64,000 nucleotides of DNA, from NCBI RefSeq assembly GCF_018294505.1, contig NC_057800.1:177428113-177492112 (forward strand), in the 5' to 3' direction. The notes beneath the pieces are model-generated. The model was not told where the DNA came from. It did no database searches and saw only the letters and a program-made list of their open reading frames with translations. This DNA comes from Triticum aestivum (Eukaryota; Streptophyta; Magnoliopsida; Poales; Poaceae). The translations under genes were made by a program, and so were the position numbers. Shown piece after piece: positions 33,546-45,010 of the stretch (position 1 is the stretch's first letter; each line of letters opens with the position of its first letter).

Positions 33546-35330
33546 AGATGAAGGGTGTGTCACATGCCCAGCTGTCCGCCACAGCAGCACCGCCAGCTCA
33601 GCGGTCTGGCATAGATAAACCGTCTGCTAAAAAGTCCGTCCAAGATTCACCGTCTGCTCGGTAGTCTACCTTGCAGGCAACCAGACGTTCTGCCAGAAAT
33701 GCTTCAAGTACCAAGAAGCAAGTGGCCAAAAAGGCTACAACCATGACCACGAGGAAGGGCAGCGGGAGAGTGAAGAGGAAAGAGAACGATTGACTCTTAT
33801 TTAAAGCACTCATCACCCAGAACCAAATTAAAAAACAGCTTGTTCGAATCGGGGAGTAATACTATTTCTGACACCATGGATGATGAAGAAATAGAATTGT
33901 TCCTTGCTAAAAGGAAAGCAGATGTACTTGAAGCACACAATTAAATATTTTGATGAGTGCAGCTCCAGTTGTTGCGAGTTACATGAATATTGCATGGACC
34001 AAATGTCACCAGGTTATCATGCTTTCCTAGTCCACTACAATAGAGATCATTTCCGAGACGATGCTGGTTCCATCAATGTGAGTTTCGAGGACTTACATCT
34101 CTTCTTCGACTTCAACGTGCTCGATGCCACTATTGTTAGATGCCTGATTTTGTAAGTACTTAGCAAACTCTGATCAACTTCTCCATACAAAGCTATAAAT
34201 GATAAAGAGCTAACTGCATTTTATTCCTCTCAGGGGATTAAACGCGTGGAGAAGAATAGGGGATAGTGTGTATTTCATAGATCCTGCATTAGCAAATGGC
34301 ACATCATTAGATGGTAAGGACCACGGGACTGGGCCGTTAACACGGTCCTCCGTATCTTCGAAAACATGTCACATGCACAATCATTTCTGTGGCAATATCA
34401 TGAACGGTAAGTCAAGTAAACAACCACACATACACTGATTGTCTTTCAGATTTTGACATGATTCATAAGTTCATGTCTTTCTTAATATGTAGCAATCACT
34501 GGTATTGGTATTCATTGTTCCAAACAAGAACACAGATTACTACATCGATTCTCTCAGAGAGTCAACAAATGCTCAGGATCTGATGCATGTTCAGCAATTT
34601 TATGATAGGTATTGAATTCTATGATGTTGAAATTAATTTGCATTCATATCTGGTTCAATAATTGATGTTGTCAAAATTCATCATCATTTGCAGTGTGCTC
34701 GCATTGTGGAAAACTAAACCAGGGAACCTATTCAAGACGGAACAAGCCATGCAGCACGAGATCGTTTCTCCGGTAACACACTGAAATCTGTTATTTTCGG
34801 AAAATTTATCAAACAGTATGCAAGAAGCAGGGACCAACCTTTGTGGATACCTTTCCTTATGCTAGTCAAATGTTCAAGCTTCTAAATAAATCTCTTTCTA
34901 TTTTTTCCAAAGAAAAAATAATACATCTGACACGGGTTAGGTTGTTCCTAACAGGACAAATATATGACTAATTTTGTACAAAAAATTGCAGTGTCCTCAG
35001 CAAGAAGTAGGGACCAACCTTTGTGGATACTATGTTTGTGGATACATGATCTCCATCTGCAAATCTACTGATAGTTGTGACAATCCTTGCAAATTAGTAC
35101 CAGTAAGTCTATCTTAATTAATATCTTCTACTCCACTCATATGACACATTCTAATCTTAAAAATACTACAGCTCATCTTTAAACCGAGGACCCCTGAACC
35201 GCATCTGGTTGGTGAATTGCTGATGGTTCAGATATTTATCAGCGACTTCTTCCTGGATCACTACATCAATCCCACTGGTGCTAATGAAGATTTTAGCATG
35301 CCTTCTCCTGAAACATTGAGTAAGAGTTAC
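33546..35330 (+). pseudogene. CACTA-2 C-terminal part: basic tail and Ulp1-like (C48) cysteine-protease domain, broken
   Basis: A Ser/Lys/Arg-rich tail (KKQVAKKATTMTTRKGSGRV) is near 33710-33775. Further exons with GT..AG borders follow. One is at 33904-34155. The next, from about 34234, reads GLNAWRRIGDSVYFIDPALA; its frame changes near 34340 to one with FENMSHAQSFLWQYHE. Another begins at about 34494, where an AAT CAC TGG (N-H-W) triplet lies just before a one-base frame change into VFIVPNKNTDYYIDSLRE. An exon from 34993 contains GTNLCGYYVCGYM. Ulp1-type proteases use His, Asp and Cys; the HW, the D of IDSL and the C of NLCGYYVC are the expected positions. The last exon ends near 35320. A 30-base piece around the Cys motif also occurs at about 34826. 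Such domains are known in plant CACTA and MULE elements. Confidence 0.7.
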
Positions 35331-35506
35331 CCGCTAAACATATAATGCATGGATCCATTGTTTTCCATTTGATGAGGTCTTCATATTTCGTACACTATGA
35401 TTAATTATGTAATGCATATATGTGTGGACAAATCATTGGAATTTAGCTACCATATGTTCAGTCTCAATTGTTGCGAAATCTGATGAATGTTCTTCCTATG
35501 GACACT

Positions 35507-35646
35507 ATTTGTTCAATTGAATATTGTGGTGAATTTGCCTTTTGCGTGCCGATTCAAAATGGGATATTTTTGTTTATTTGTTCAGTTGAATATTGTGGCA
35601 AATTTGCTTTTTGTGTGCCGATTCAAAATGGGATATTTTTGTTTTA
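35507..35646 (+). repeat. 69-bp tandem duplication in CACTA-2
   Basis: TTGTTCAATTGAATATTGTG and the following bases to GGATATTTTTGTTT are repeated once with period 69 (about 35511 and 35580), with a few substitutions. Confidence 0.75.
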
Positions 35647-35649
35647 ACC

Positions 35650-36424
35650 TGGCAATTGCTCTGCACACGGTTCAGCTAAATGAGTGTGTGCGATCCACAT
35701 CGGGAAGCATACGTCAATCATAGCAGAACCATCGGTGATACACAGCAGACCGCGAACGATTTGCAGCGCTACTACGTGTGTGTAGGTTCTCCGGAACCGT
35801 TTGTGATATCGCGTTATTGCACACGAGAACTGGGAGTAAACTGTGTCCAATGCAAAATACAATCCCAGTCGTAATTTTTCAGGAAACGTGCGGGATCCCA
35901 AACGAAAAGCACACGTCACTCTTGCGGCAACCGTCGGTGATACTTAACAAATCAGAAACGGTCTGTAGCACTTGAATGTGTGTGAAGGGGCTCCTGAACC
36001 ATTTGTGATAGAACATTATCGCAGAAGGTAATTATTGGAAAACATGTGTGATGTAGTCTAGCACGGTAAACGGGTTACGCAGAAAACTCGTGTGCGATGG
36101 GGCACAAATCGCACAAAGTTCATATGTTGGCCCGTGTACCTTACATATTGTTTCCCAAATGGTTTGTTACAACAGACCATACGGTTTTACTGCATCATTA
36201 GAAACGCTTAATCACCGATACCACACGTGCGAAAGAATTTAGTGTGTGCTGCATTGCACATGATTACATTTTGGAAGGCCTCTCGATCACTGCTCCATAT
36301 CCCCGACGGTTTCTGGGTCGTGTGGGAAGGACACCCATATCGCCCACACTCACTTGGCGACGGTTCCAAATGTCGTCGCGGAAAGGGGTTAAAACCGTTT
36401 GTTTAGGACCGACGCGCACCAGTG
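35650..36424 (+). repeat. Right subterminal repeats of CACTA-2
   Basis: Degenerate motifs such as GTGTGCGATCCAC, GAACCGTTTGTGATA and GTGTGCGATGGGGC recur through this stretch and resemble the left subterminal motifs. No coding frame is convincing. Confidence 0.6.
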
Positions 36425-36934
36425 TTAAGAATTTCTGGTGCAAATAATATCAAAGGAAGGTGCACCAGGTGGGCACAACCCACCTGGGCGCGCCAGGACC
36501 CCCAGGCACGCCCTGGTGGGTTGTAGTCCCCACGTGGGCCCCTCACTTATCCCTTTGCACCCCATCATCACTTACCTCTAGGAAAAAAATTCTCCATTGC
36601 TCTCTCTCCCATGTTCTTGCTCTCAAACCCACGGATTTCGATCTCTTTGCTTGAAGCTCCATTTCCGAAACTCTTTCAGGGGATTGTTGCTTCGTATGTG
36701 ACTCCACCATTTGTCTAATTAGTTTTTGTTTTAGTTGTTTATATTTCAAATAATTAGCTACTCTTGGTACTGCTGTAGATGAGCTTGCATGTTGAATTCT
36801 TAGAGTTCTAAGTACTTTGAATGCTTGATATAGCCTCTATATATCCCTATGAGTAGTTGGTATCACTTTTGTGAAGTTTTGTTGAGAAAATTTTGTGGAC
36901 TAAAAATTTCAGAATTTTTGTTCATAGGAAAAAC

Positions 36935-37903
36935 ATGAATATCGTTAGGAAGTTTGGTTCCAAGAAGAACTCCAAGGGAGTTATTGGGGAGTCGTCTAAT
37001 AGTGATCTCCACCTCCGGAGGTTGGCAGAAGTACGGCCATGTGAATGGCCGCATACCCCGTTCATGGAAGAGGCTGGAATCCTACAAGATATTACACAAT
37101 ATGCTGCTAATGCCGGCCTCACCGATTTTATCGCAGCTGAATGTGAACAGTATCATCTCCTCACAAACACCTTCGTTCAAAGTTTTAATTTCTTTCCCAG
37201 GAATAATCCTCATGAGGTGCAGTTTAATTTATATGCTGAGACCCGTCAGATACCACTCATTGAATTTTGTAACATATGCACGAACCCCTCTGACGGGAGC
37301 TTAGTTGAGCATAGGCCGGCGAGTTTGAGGCCTTTTATCGTACCTTGACAGTTGGAGATGAGAGAGGGGTGTCGGCCATCACTGCCACTAGCATACACTT
37401 TCTTGCCTCGCATTATTTTTGCTTTATTTATTGCTAAGTGTTTGCTTGCTAGAGAAAAGGTAGGTGCGCTCAGCGCACCAGACTTTGCTATTTTACGTCG
37501 TGCACTAGAGGGCGACAACACTTATAGCTTGGGAGCTATTGTGGCACGTCGCCTCCATGTTATTAAGTCCAAGGGTAAATTACATGGTGGGATTTTCGCT
37601 ACTTGTTTGGTGGCTCACTTTAATGTTGAGATACGCCTTCATAATTACCCTCTAACCAAGGTGTACCAAGATCGCGCAGCCATGCACCACCACCATTTTA
37701 CTGATATCGAATCTCCTAACATCCTTATTCCATATAACCTAGTTTTTAGTGTGAAGACTCGTGATATTATTCCATTGCCTGCTCCTGCTTTGTTTGATCC
37801 TGTTGCCAGGGGCAGATATAGGATTATGCCTGCGGATATCATCGCCTACCGGAATGACCAGGCTGCAGCAGAGGAGGAGCCTCAACAGTGGGATGCATGC
37901 ACT
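36935..37903 (+). pseudogene. Third ORF of the Athila-like Gypsy (plant transposon protein type), frameshifted and cut
   Basis: The ATG at 36935 opens MNIVRKFGSKKNSKG. The preceding 500 bases are the AT-rich leader typical of the spacer of these elements. The frame runs to a TGA at 37346. A short stretch (about 37343-37410) is homologous in another frame (SAITATSIHFL), and the original frame resumes to about 37903 (REKVGALSAPDFAILRRALE, YSLGAIVARRLHVIKSKGK, VYQDRAAMHHHHFTDIESP). Two compensating indels therefore damage it. The sequence stops being element-like after QQWDAC, where the composite repeat begins. The ORF occupies the env-like position, but no signal peptide or membrane segment is visible. 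Function is unknown. Confidence 0.7.
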
Positions 37904-40900
37904 ATAAAAAAAGACACATCCATGACATTTTGGGCCGAACGAAAAAAAATTCTGTCATACATATGACACTTCTATGACGATAATTGTGACAAAACCCGGT
38001 ATCATCATAGATGTGGTGGGCTCCTACTTCTATGACAAAAAATCATGACAGAAAATGGGTTTTTTGTCCTGGGAGGGCCAGAGACGCAGCTGCATGACAT
38101 TCTTTGGGCCGTCCATGACGGAAAAACCGTGGTAGAAGCAAGGGGGAGGAAAATTTAGGGGAGTTCCCAGTTACGGTGGGAGGTCGGGGGCCGAGCGATG
38201 CGCGTTTCTCTCATACACGTACATGCGTGTGTGTGAGGCATTGGCTCGAACTGAACCCGAGCGAGGCGTTGGGCTCTAACTGAACCCGAGCGATTGCACT
38301 ACAGGCTACGCGTTACTGAACCCGAGCGATCGATCAATGGCTCTTAACTGAACCCGATCGAGCGATTCCTTCGCTACTGCTACTAACTGAAGCCGATCGA
38401 TTAGATGAACAGTGAGCGGCGGCGTTGCCTCTGGATGAACAGGACCTCGTGGTGTGGTGGAGGGCTGGATGAACAGTAGGCGGTGGAGGGGTGCCCGTGG
38501 AGGGGTGGTTGAACAGGATCCTGTGGTGTTGAGGGCTGGATGAACAGTAGACGGTGGAGGGGTGCCCGTGGAGGGGTGGTTGAACAGTAGCCGGTGGAGT
38601 AGCGCACGGTGGAGGCTGGATGAACAGGAGCCCGTGGAGGCTGGAGGAGGTCGACGGTGGAGATGAACAGTATCCCATGGAGTCCTGTTTTGCGGTATGC
38701 CACACCCCTCCCAATGAACAAGACCCCCGTTTCGACCGTAGGAGGTCCGTTTCGTCCGTTTTGCGGTACACCACACCCCTCCTGATCAACAGGACCCCCG
38801 TTTCGACTGTACGAGGTCCGTTTCGTCCGTTTTGCGGTACGCCACACCCCTCCCGATCAACAGGACCCCTGTTTCGACCGTAGGAGGTCCGTTTCCTCCG
38901 TTTTGCGGTACGCCACACACCTCCTGATCAACAAGACCCCGTTCCGAATGTAGGAGGTCCTTTTCCTTCTTTTTGCGGTACGCCAGGCCTCATTTCCATC
39001 GCCTGTTCCGTCCAAGCCCTCCCGATGAACACGACCAATCATTCCGTTCCGACCCAGTCAGTTGGCTCCCACGCGTTCCGTTGCCTCCCGATGAACACGA
39101 CGCATTCCGTTGCCTCCCCATGAACAGGACGCATTCTGTTGCCTCCCCATGAACATGATGACGACGTTGTTTCTCTGTTCCTACCCAGCCATGTACACAA
39201 GCCCTGGTCGCACGTATGCGTGAGTAGGCGTTCAAGACCCCGCCCATATGTACACATATGTGGCCGTATTTTCTTTCTGGCACCCTGGCCGTTGTACGTA
39301 CGTGTACATGCTATGTGCGCACCTCTAATACGACACGTGTGTGCCTGTACATCCACGAGTATATATGTATGTATACGTTCGCGACCAGAATGACAATGCT
39401 ACATACGCTTCGACCAGGTGGGTCCCGACTGTCAGGCACTTCCTTGCGTGTGAAGATGTAGCTGGTGGGTCCTAGCAGTTGGGGAGGAAACATTTTTTTT
39501 GAGAAATACGGTGGCCCGTCCGGTGGGTCCCCGCTGCCAGGTGGAGGAATAATTATTTTGCACGTAATAAGGAGGCACTTCCTTGCTGCGGTCGTGGACC
39601 TAGCTGTCAGCCTCTCCACGTACAGTCCACGTCTGATGGAAGCCATTCCTTGACCACGTTGACCATGCCGCGCCGAGAGGACTAGGGCGGTGGACGACGG
39701 CGAGGCCTAGGAAGGGGACGACGTGGAGCCGGGGAAGACGCGACAATGGATGCCCACGCGTAGAGGAGTACGAGGGTTCACTGGTTTGCTGCGGTGTGAG
39801 GCTGCCGTCGCCACAGAATAACAGGGGGTGTGGGTGAGTTGAGGGATGGCCTGGCCAGCGGTGGGAGTAGTAGGGGCGGTGAGGCCTCCTCTGCATCGCA
39901 GCCGGCCACGGGAGGCAGGAGCACGAGGCACGACCGACGCTGGTTTGGGCGGCTGGAGCAAGAAGACCAGAGGTTGAAGAAGCACTACGGCCGTTGGATG
40001 GACATCGTACGGTCACTGGAGCTAGAATCGTGCATATTGACTAAGTTGACAAAGCCCTCCATCCCCGTCAACTTAGTAGGCCCACAAGTCAGCCTGCCAC
40101 TATATTGGGTCCCAGCTAACAGGGGGAGTATTCATTTTTTTGTGCGTAATAAGGAGGCACTTCCTTGCGTGCAAAGATATAGCTGGTGGGTCCGAGCTGT
40201 CAGCGGCGGTAACATTTTTTCATGAAATACAGAGGCCCTTTCGGTGGGTCCCTGATGTCAGGTGGAGGAATCATTATTTTGCGCGTAATAAGGAGGCATT
40301 TCCTTGCGTGCGGCCGTGGACCCAGCTGTCGGCCTCTCCACGTACAGTCAACTTCAGATGCATGTCGGTCGTTGACCACGTTGACCAGGCCGCGCCGAGA
40401 GCACCAGGGCGGTGGACGACGGCGAGGCCTAGGAAGGGAACGACACGGAGGCAGGGAAGACTCGGCAGTTGTTTCCCACGCGGAGGGGAGTACGACTGTA
40501 TGAGGGTTTACTGGTTCGTCTGCCGTCGCCGGAGAATAACAACAGGTGTGGGTGAGTAGAGGGATGGCTAGGCCAGCGATGGGAGTACGGTGGGGCGGTG
40601 AGGCCTGCGCGGCAGCAGAGCCGGCCGCGGGGAGGAGGGAGCAGGCAGTCCCGCCGGCGCTTGTTTGAGCGGCTGGAGCAGGAAGAGCAGAGATTGAAGA
40701 AGCACGACGGCCGTTGGATGGCCATCCAACAGTCACTGCTTGTGCGTCAACCTTTTTTAGGAAAGCCTCAAATCTGTGGAAAACAGCATACAACCCATCT
40801 GCCATTATTTCTAATAATTTACAGCCCATTTGCTAATTATTAAGGTTTTTTTGGAGCCCATATTCTTTTTGTTAGCATTACAGCCCATATTGTGGCCACG

Positions 40901-42540
40901 GTTAAAAAATTATACGAAATTTTGCATATTTCGGTGCGGTCCGAACTGTTTTTAATCCCGAAATTTCGACTCACATTCAAACTGATTTTAAAAATAAATG
41001 TATATCAATATAAAATCCAACAAATTCTCCACGCATAAAAATTAATGTAATTTAAAATCTCGAAATGAAAAAAAGATATTTGAAACTAATTGCCGGTTTG
41101 ATGTGTTTTAAAAATGTACAGCCCATTTCTCATTACTGATGGGCCATTTTCTCGGCCAGCCGAATGAAAGCTCTCCTCGTCTTGAAAGATTTGCAGCCCA
41201 ACAGGCCTGACAAAGCGACTTACTTGGCAAATCACAAAAAAACTGGGCTGTGGCCGTGGACCCAGCTGTCAGCCTCTCCACGTACAGTACTCTTCCGATG
41301 GAATGTCGTTGACCACGTTGACCACGCCGCGCCGAGAGCACCAAGGCGGTGGACGACGGCGAGGCCTAGGAAGGGGACGACGCGGAGCCGGGGAAGACGC
41401 GACAGTGGATGCCCACGCGGAGAGGAGTACGAGGGTTCACTGGTTCGGCTGCGGTGTGAGGCTGTCGTCGCCGCAGGGCCTGGCTAGCGGTGGGAGTAGT
41501 AGGGGCGATGAGGCCTCAACGGCAGCACAGCCGGCCACTGGAGGCAGGAGCAGGCGGTCTCCCCGGCGCTGGTTTGGGCGGCTGGTGCAAGAAGAGCAGC
41601 GATTGAAGAAGCAGCAGGACCGTTCGATTCAAATCCAACGGTTACTGCTGCTAGAATCGTTTGTTGACTAAGTTGACAAGCCCTGCGTACGCGTCAACTT
41701 AGTAGGCCCACAGGTCAGCCTCCCAACCGGTGCGCCCCAGATGTCAGTGGGAGGAATCATTTTTTCGCATAATAAGGAGGCAGTTGATTGCGTGCGGCCA
41801 GGCCAGCGGAGGGAGTAGGGTGGGCCGGGGAAGCCTGCGCGGCATCACAGCGGGCCACAAGAGGAGGGAGCAGGCAGTCCCGCCGGCGCTAGTTTAGGCG
41901 GCTGGAGCAGGAAGATCAGAGATTGAAGAAGCACGTCGGCCGTTGGATGGACATCCAACAGTCACTGCTGCTAGAATCGTGTGTTCACTGACAAAGCCTT
42001 GCGTAAACAAGTCAGCCTCGAAATCTGTGGCGTGTACAGCCCATTTGCTATTATTTTTATAATTTTTACTCATTTTCTAATTCATATGGAATTTATTGCA
42101 GCCCGTTTTCCATTTTTAGAATTGCTGGCCATTTTCTGGTCAGTACCAGGGTCAAAAAATTAACTAAATATGTGGGAAATTTTGAAAATTCGCAAATTTT
42201 TGCTGGGGAACGAAATATTCTTAATCCAAAAATTAATAGCCATACTAAAACAAATTTAAAAATAAATTAGTACTATGTCATGTTAAATCCAATGAAATAC
42301 GTATAAGATATCAGTGAAGAACAAAAAAAAGAAACTTATATCCCATTTGCTATAATTTTTTTGGAATTTTCAACCCCTTTTGATATTACTTTTAACAGAC
42401 ATTGACCATACTCTTAAGCCAGGCCGGAATGCATCCCTCCTCGTCTTGAAAGATTTGCAGCCCAGTAATTCGGAGAAAACAAATAGGCCTAGCTCGGGTA
42501 TTCTTCAAAAGGAAATACTGGGCTACCTATTTTCCCAAAG
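37904..42540. repeat. Composite repeat with four degenerate modules, unclassified (DNA-transposon-like)
   Basis: The left part starts near 37915 with ACATCCATGACATTTTGGGC. A GC-rich module beginning CGTGGACCCAGCTGTC and ending near GGCCGTTGGATGGACATC is present as variant copies at about 39590-40050, 40313-40760 and 41253-41680, plus a partial copy at 41790-41995. Blocks rich in 'cagcccat' (TACAGCCCATTTGC) at 40790-41230 and 42020-42500 separate them. Open frames here shift between copies and look like by-products. I recognise it as a Triticeae repeat but cannot assign class or terminal repeats. Confidence 0.6.
38461..38974. repeat. 71-bp tandem repeats
   Basis: Two different arrays share the same period. 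AGGGCTGGATGAACAGTAG recurs at 38461 and 38532. TGCGGTAYRCCACACCCCTC recurs at 38691, 38762, 38833, 38904 and, diverged, 38974. Substitutions differ between copies and no spacer/repeat alternation is present. Confidence 0.8.
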
Positions 42541-43052
42541 AACTGGTGCATGAGCATTTAGCTTTATTTATTTACTTATTTATGTTTAGGGGACCATGAG
42601 CATGTACCTGGGCCGGATTCATGTGAGAGCCTCCCTTCCAGTTAATTATGGGCTTCTCTATTGGGCCTTCATCAGTGGGCTGCATGTTATCAACAAGTGG
42701 AAAATGTGTTCCGTACGAAAAATAGTATGCGCTACGTACGGTATGGGGCACTAAAGGATCGAACCATGCAACGACTTCCAAAACATTGTGTTTGTCGTTC
42801 TAACAACACATTTATTCAACCAACAGACGAAATATACTACTGATTGTACATTGAAAACAGCAGCAGCAGCAACCAGGGCTGGGGGTGCAACAGAAGCAGT
42901 AAGCAGGCCAGAAGAGTGAAGACGCAGCTCTCTCTTCCAAACCAAACATCAGCCATCATTACAAAAGGGCTACCAAAAAAGAACAAGTGTATGCATCAAA
43001 CTAAATAAAGATCCTACTACACCAAGTGTACGCATCTAACTAACTGGCTCAG
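42541..43052. other. 3' flank of the F-box gene, no gene seen
   Basis: The stretch includes a CAGCAGCAGCAGCAACC run near 42861. It may hold the 3' untranslated region of the minus-strand gene at 43053. Nothing else is recognisable. Confidence 0.3.
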
Positions 43053-44484
43053 TTAGACGTTACTATTTATTAAGCTGTGGAGATTGGCTGACGGCTTGAA
43101 CCAGATGGGTGCCTGACGGGGGAAACTCCAGCCAGCAGGTCGAAGTCTGATACTTGCGACCCTCTCTCCTACTTTGGGCTGCAGAGCATGGCGGCACATA
43201 TCAGGGTATGGTGCATGCAGAGATGCATGGTACGCTGTGTACACACAGTTTTGCCTGATGAACGAAACCGCGCTGCCATCATGATCCTTGCCGTCGGTTA
43301 TCTCCTGGTTAATCGGATAATTCAGTCTGACAAACAGAGAGCGTGTACCAAGGCTACTTACCAGCCTCCAGTCAAAAATTCCTGAAGGCCCAGAGAAGCT
43401 GGGATCCTGCTCAAAGACCTTGCAGTGACTGTGATTGTATTCCGCGAAACAACACGTCCGGTACGTGCGAACGATCATCAATCTTTTGCTGTCGTCTAAT
43501 CGAGCCAGGAACCACCTGCAACCGCCATGCCGCTTTTCTTTGAAAGGTTCTGGGATTAGGAAGGGTAGGGACACCAGGCGGCGTACAACATCGTATCACC
43601 TTGGAGTCAAATAAAAAAGGGCTCTTGATTTAGTCAATTTTATGAACAGCATGTTATGAGCATCAATATTTTTTCAGCAAATGTTGACAGTAATATAAGC
43701 AAGCCATCATGATATCATAGGAAAGTAACATACTGCTGTAACAGCCGTTTGTAGCGATGACTGGAGTAGGCCAGCAATACGTCCAGCCATAGAAGGAGTC
43801 GACAGCGTAAATGAAGCCCTTGTGTTCAATGGCATCAGAGAACCATGGAGGATGTATGATCCTGCGATGGACGTGCAGATTTATCCACTTACCGCAGTGA
43901 CCTGTCAGATAGGCGAGACCACGGTTGAAGAACGCAATTAGCCTGAAGTCTTTATAATTCGCAGATCTTGTGGGCACTTGGCAGATTACAACCTTGAGCA
44001 AATCAAACTTGGTATCATGTTGTCTACTATAAGATTCCGAATATTCTGGGACGCGGTGCCAAAGCAGTGCAGTGTTAATCGAAGGAAGGGGGATCAATCG
44101 CCGGGTGTAGACCTCCACGAGCATCCAGCTGCCGCGACCGTCGACGAGCACCATCCAAGACGTGTTCATGCCAACCCAGTACATACCGTTAATGTAGTTG
44201 AGGCTGACGGGGATCGGATCACAGTCAAGGGGGTTGGTGCTCGCCACCCTACGATCGTTATGCTACGTGACACGCCGTTTCTGAAGATCAGGCAGCATCA
44301 ACAAGCAAGGAGCTGGCGTAAAAAGCTCCGGCCTGAGGGCTTTGAGTAAACGGTACAGCCCCGACGAGCACGCGGCGAGCGGAATGGTACTGAGATTGTC
44401 CACACGCGAAACAATGAGCTTGATTACCTCTGTGGGGAGCGAATTCCAGCCACTCTTTCGGCAGACGCTGCTCGGTTCTGCCAT
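43053..44484 (-). pseudogene. F-box / DUF295-type protein gene, with in-frame stop
   Basis: The ATG at 44484 opens MAEPSSVCRKSGWNSLPTEV; WNSLPTEVIKLIVSRVDNLS is the F-box. A TAG at 44263-44265 interrupts the frame right after PDLQKRRVT. The same frame then continues as the DUF295-like repeat part: YINGMYWVGMNTSWMVLVDG, RRLIPLPSIN, FRLIAFFNRGLAYLTGHCGK, FIYAVDSFYGWTYCWP. An intron is likely from about 43730 to 43605. The second exon (43574-43053) holds RWFLARLDDSKRLMIVRTYR and LGTRSLFVRLNYPI. I could not join the exons without a frame problem. F-box proteins bring substrates to SCF ubiquitin ligases. The stop implies a pseudogene or a sequencing error. Confidence 0.75.
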
Positions 44485-45010
44485 TGTTAGTGCTTGGGTT
44501 TCGGACGAGGGGGGAGGCGCCTTAGCGGGGATGGAAGATTGGACGAGATTATGTGCGGACAAAGATGGAGAAGCGAATATGTGCTGCGGGAAGTGGACAG
44601 GTGATGATGATACTTCACGCCGCTTGACTTACGAGACACATACCAGCAGCGTAGGGTCATGTCGATGCCAGACAACTTGCTTGAGTGATCACAGTACTGG
44701 TACTCCCTACAGTGCTATGCCCTAACTTGCTTGAGTAGAGTAGTAGAGTAGGACTCTGCTCTACTACTAGCACCGGAGGAGTAGTATATTCTAATATAAA
44801 ATAGTTACAAACTTCAATGCCCGAGCATGGAACGACTACGAACCGTGCTCAAAGACCGTGTCTACGTGGTGTTTGGGGCGACAACCTCAACGCCAACGGT
44901 GCTGGTCCCGTTGCATCGTATGTGTTTCTGTCCTTCCTGTTCGAAATCGTGGTAGAATTCATGATTTATTTTGTTCTTATTCAGATAAAATCTCGTAGTA
45001 ACTTGCTCAT
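44485..45010. other. Intergenic region between the divergent F-box and SINA-like fragments
   Basis: A perfect short hairpin, AGTAGTAGAG ... CTCTACTACT, lies near 44738-44769. The first coding piece of the SINA-like gene may lie at 44817-44920 (ATGCCCGAGCATGG) with an intron to about 44990, but this is weak. Confidence 0.35.

Larger units (their letters stand above)
29114..36424 (+). mobile_element. CACTA-2: complete 7.3-kb CACTA transposon with TTA target duplication
   Basis: The left end CACTACTACAAGATGCTG begins at 29114 after TTA. The right end ...GCGCACCAGTG stops at 36424 and is followed by TTA. The left flank (TACGATTTTTTTCTGAATAT) and the right flank (AGAATTTCTGGTGC) read as one continuous Gypsy spacer, which supports these borders. 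The outermost CACT is shared by both ends, but further inward the terminal repeats have diverged. Subterminal arrays, two minus-strand genes and the plus-strand TNP2 and Ulp1-like segments lie inside. Confidence 0.82.
24270..37903 (+). mobile_element. Athila-like non-autonomous Gypsy retrotransposon (Sabrina/WHAM-like), with two insertions
   Basis: The order is LTR tail, primer site, gag (24550-28135), protease (28345-28833), a short spacer, then a third ORF (36935-37903). There is no reverse transcriptase or integrase between protease and third ORF: only about 280 bases of spacer before, and 510 bases after, the CACTA insertion. A solo LTR splits gag and a CACTA splits the spacer. The element is cut at about 37903 by the composite repeat; no 3' LTR is seen. 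Confidence 0.8.

Noticed and set aside
36935..37903. Envelope gene of the Athila-like element
   Set aside because: It occupies the env-like position, but no signal peptide, membrane segment or envelope motif is visible; it fits the unknown plant-transposon ORF instead.
38306..38918. Overlapping minus-strand frames up to 194 codons
   Set aside because: They run through 71-bp tandem repeats (71 is not a multiple of 3, so all frames look alike) and encode low-complexity repeats.
38691..38974. Regular 71-bp array as a possible CRISPR
   Set aside because: Whole units are repeated without unique spacers, and the sequence is eukaryotic; it is a plain tandem repeat.
39830..40225. Plus-strand frame of 131 codons in the composite repeat
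   Set aside because: The frame is not kept in the sister modules at 40.5 and 41.4 kb, so it is not under coding constraint.
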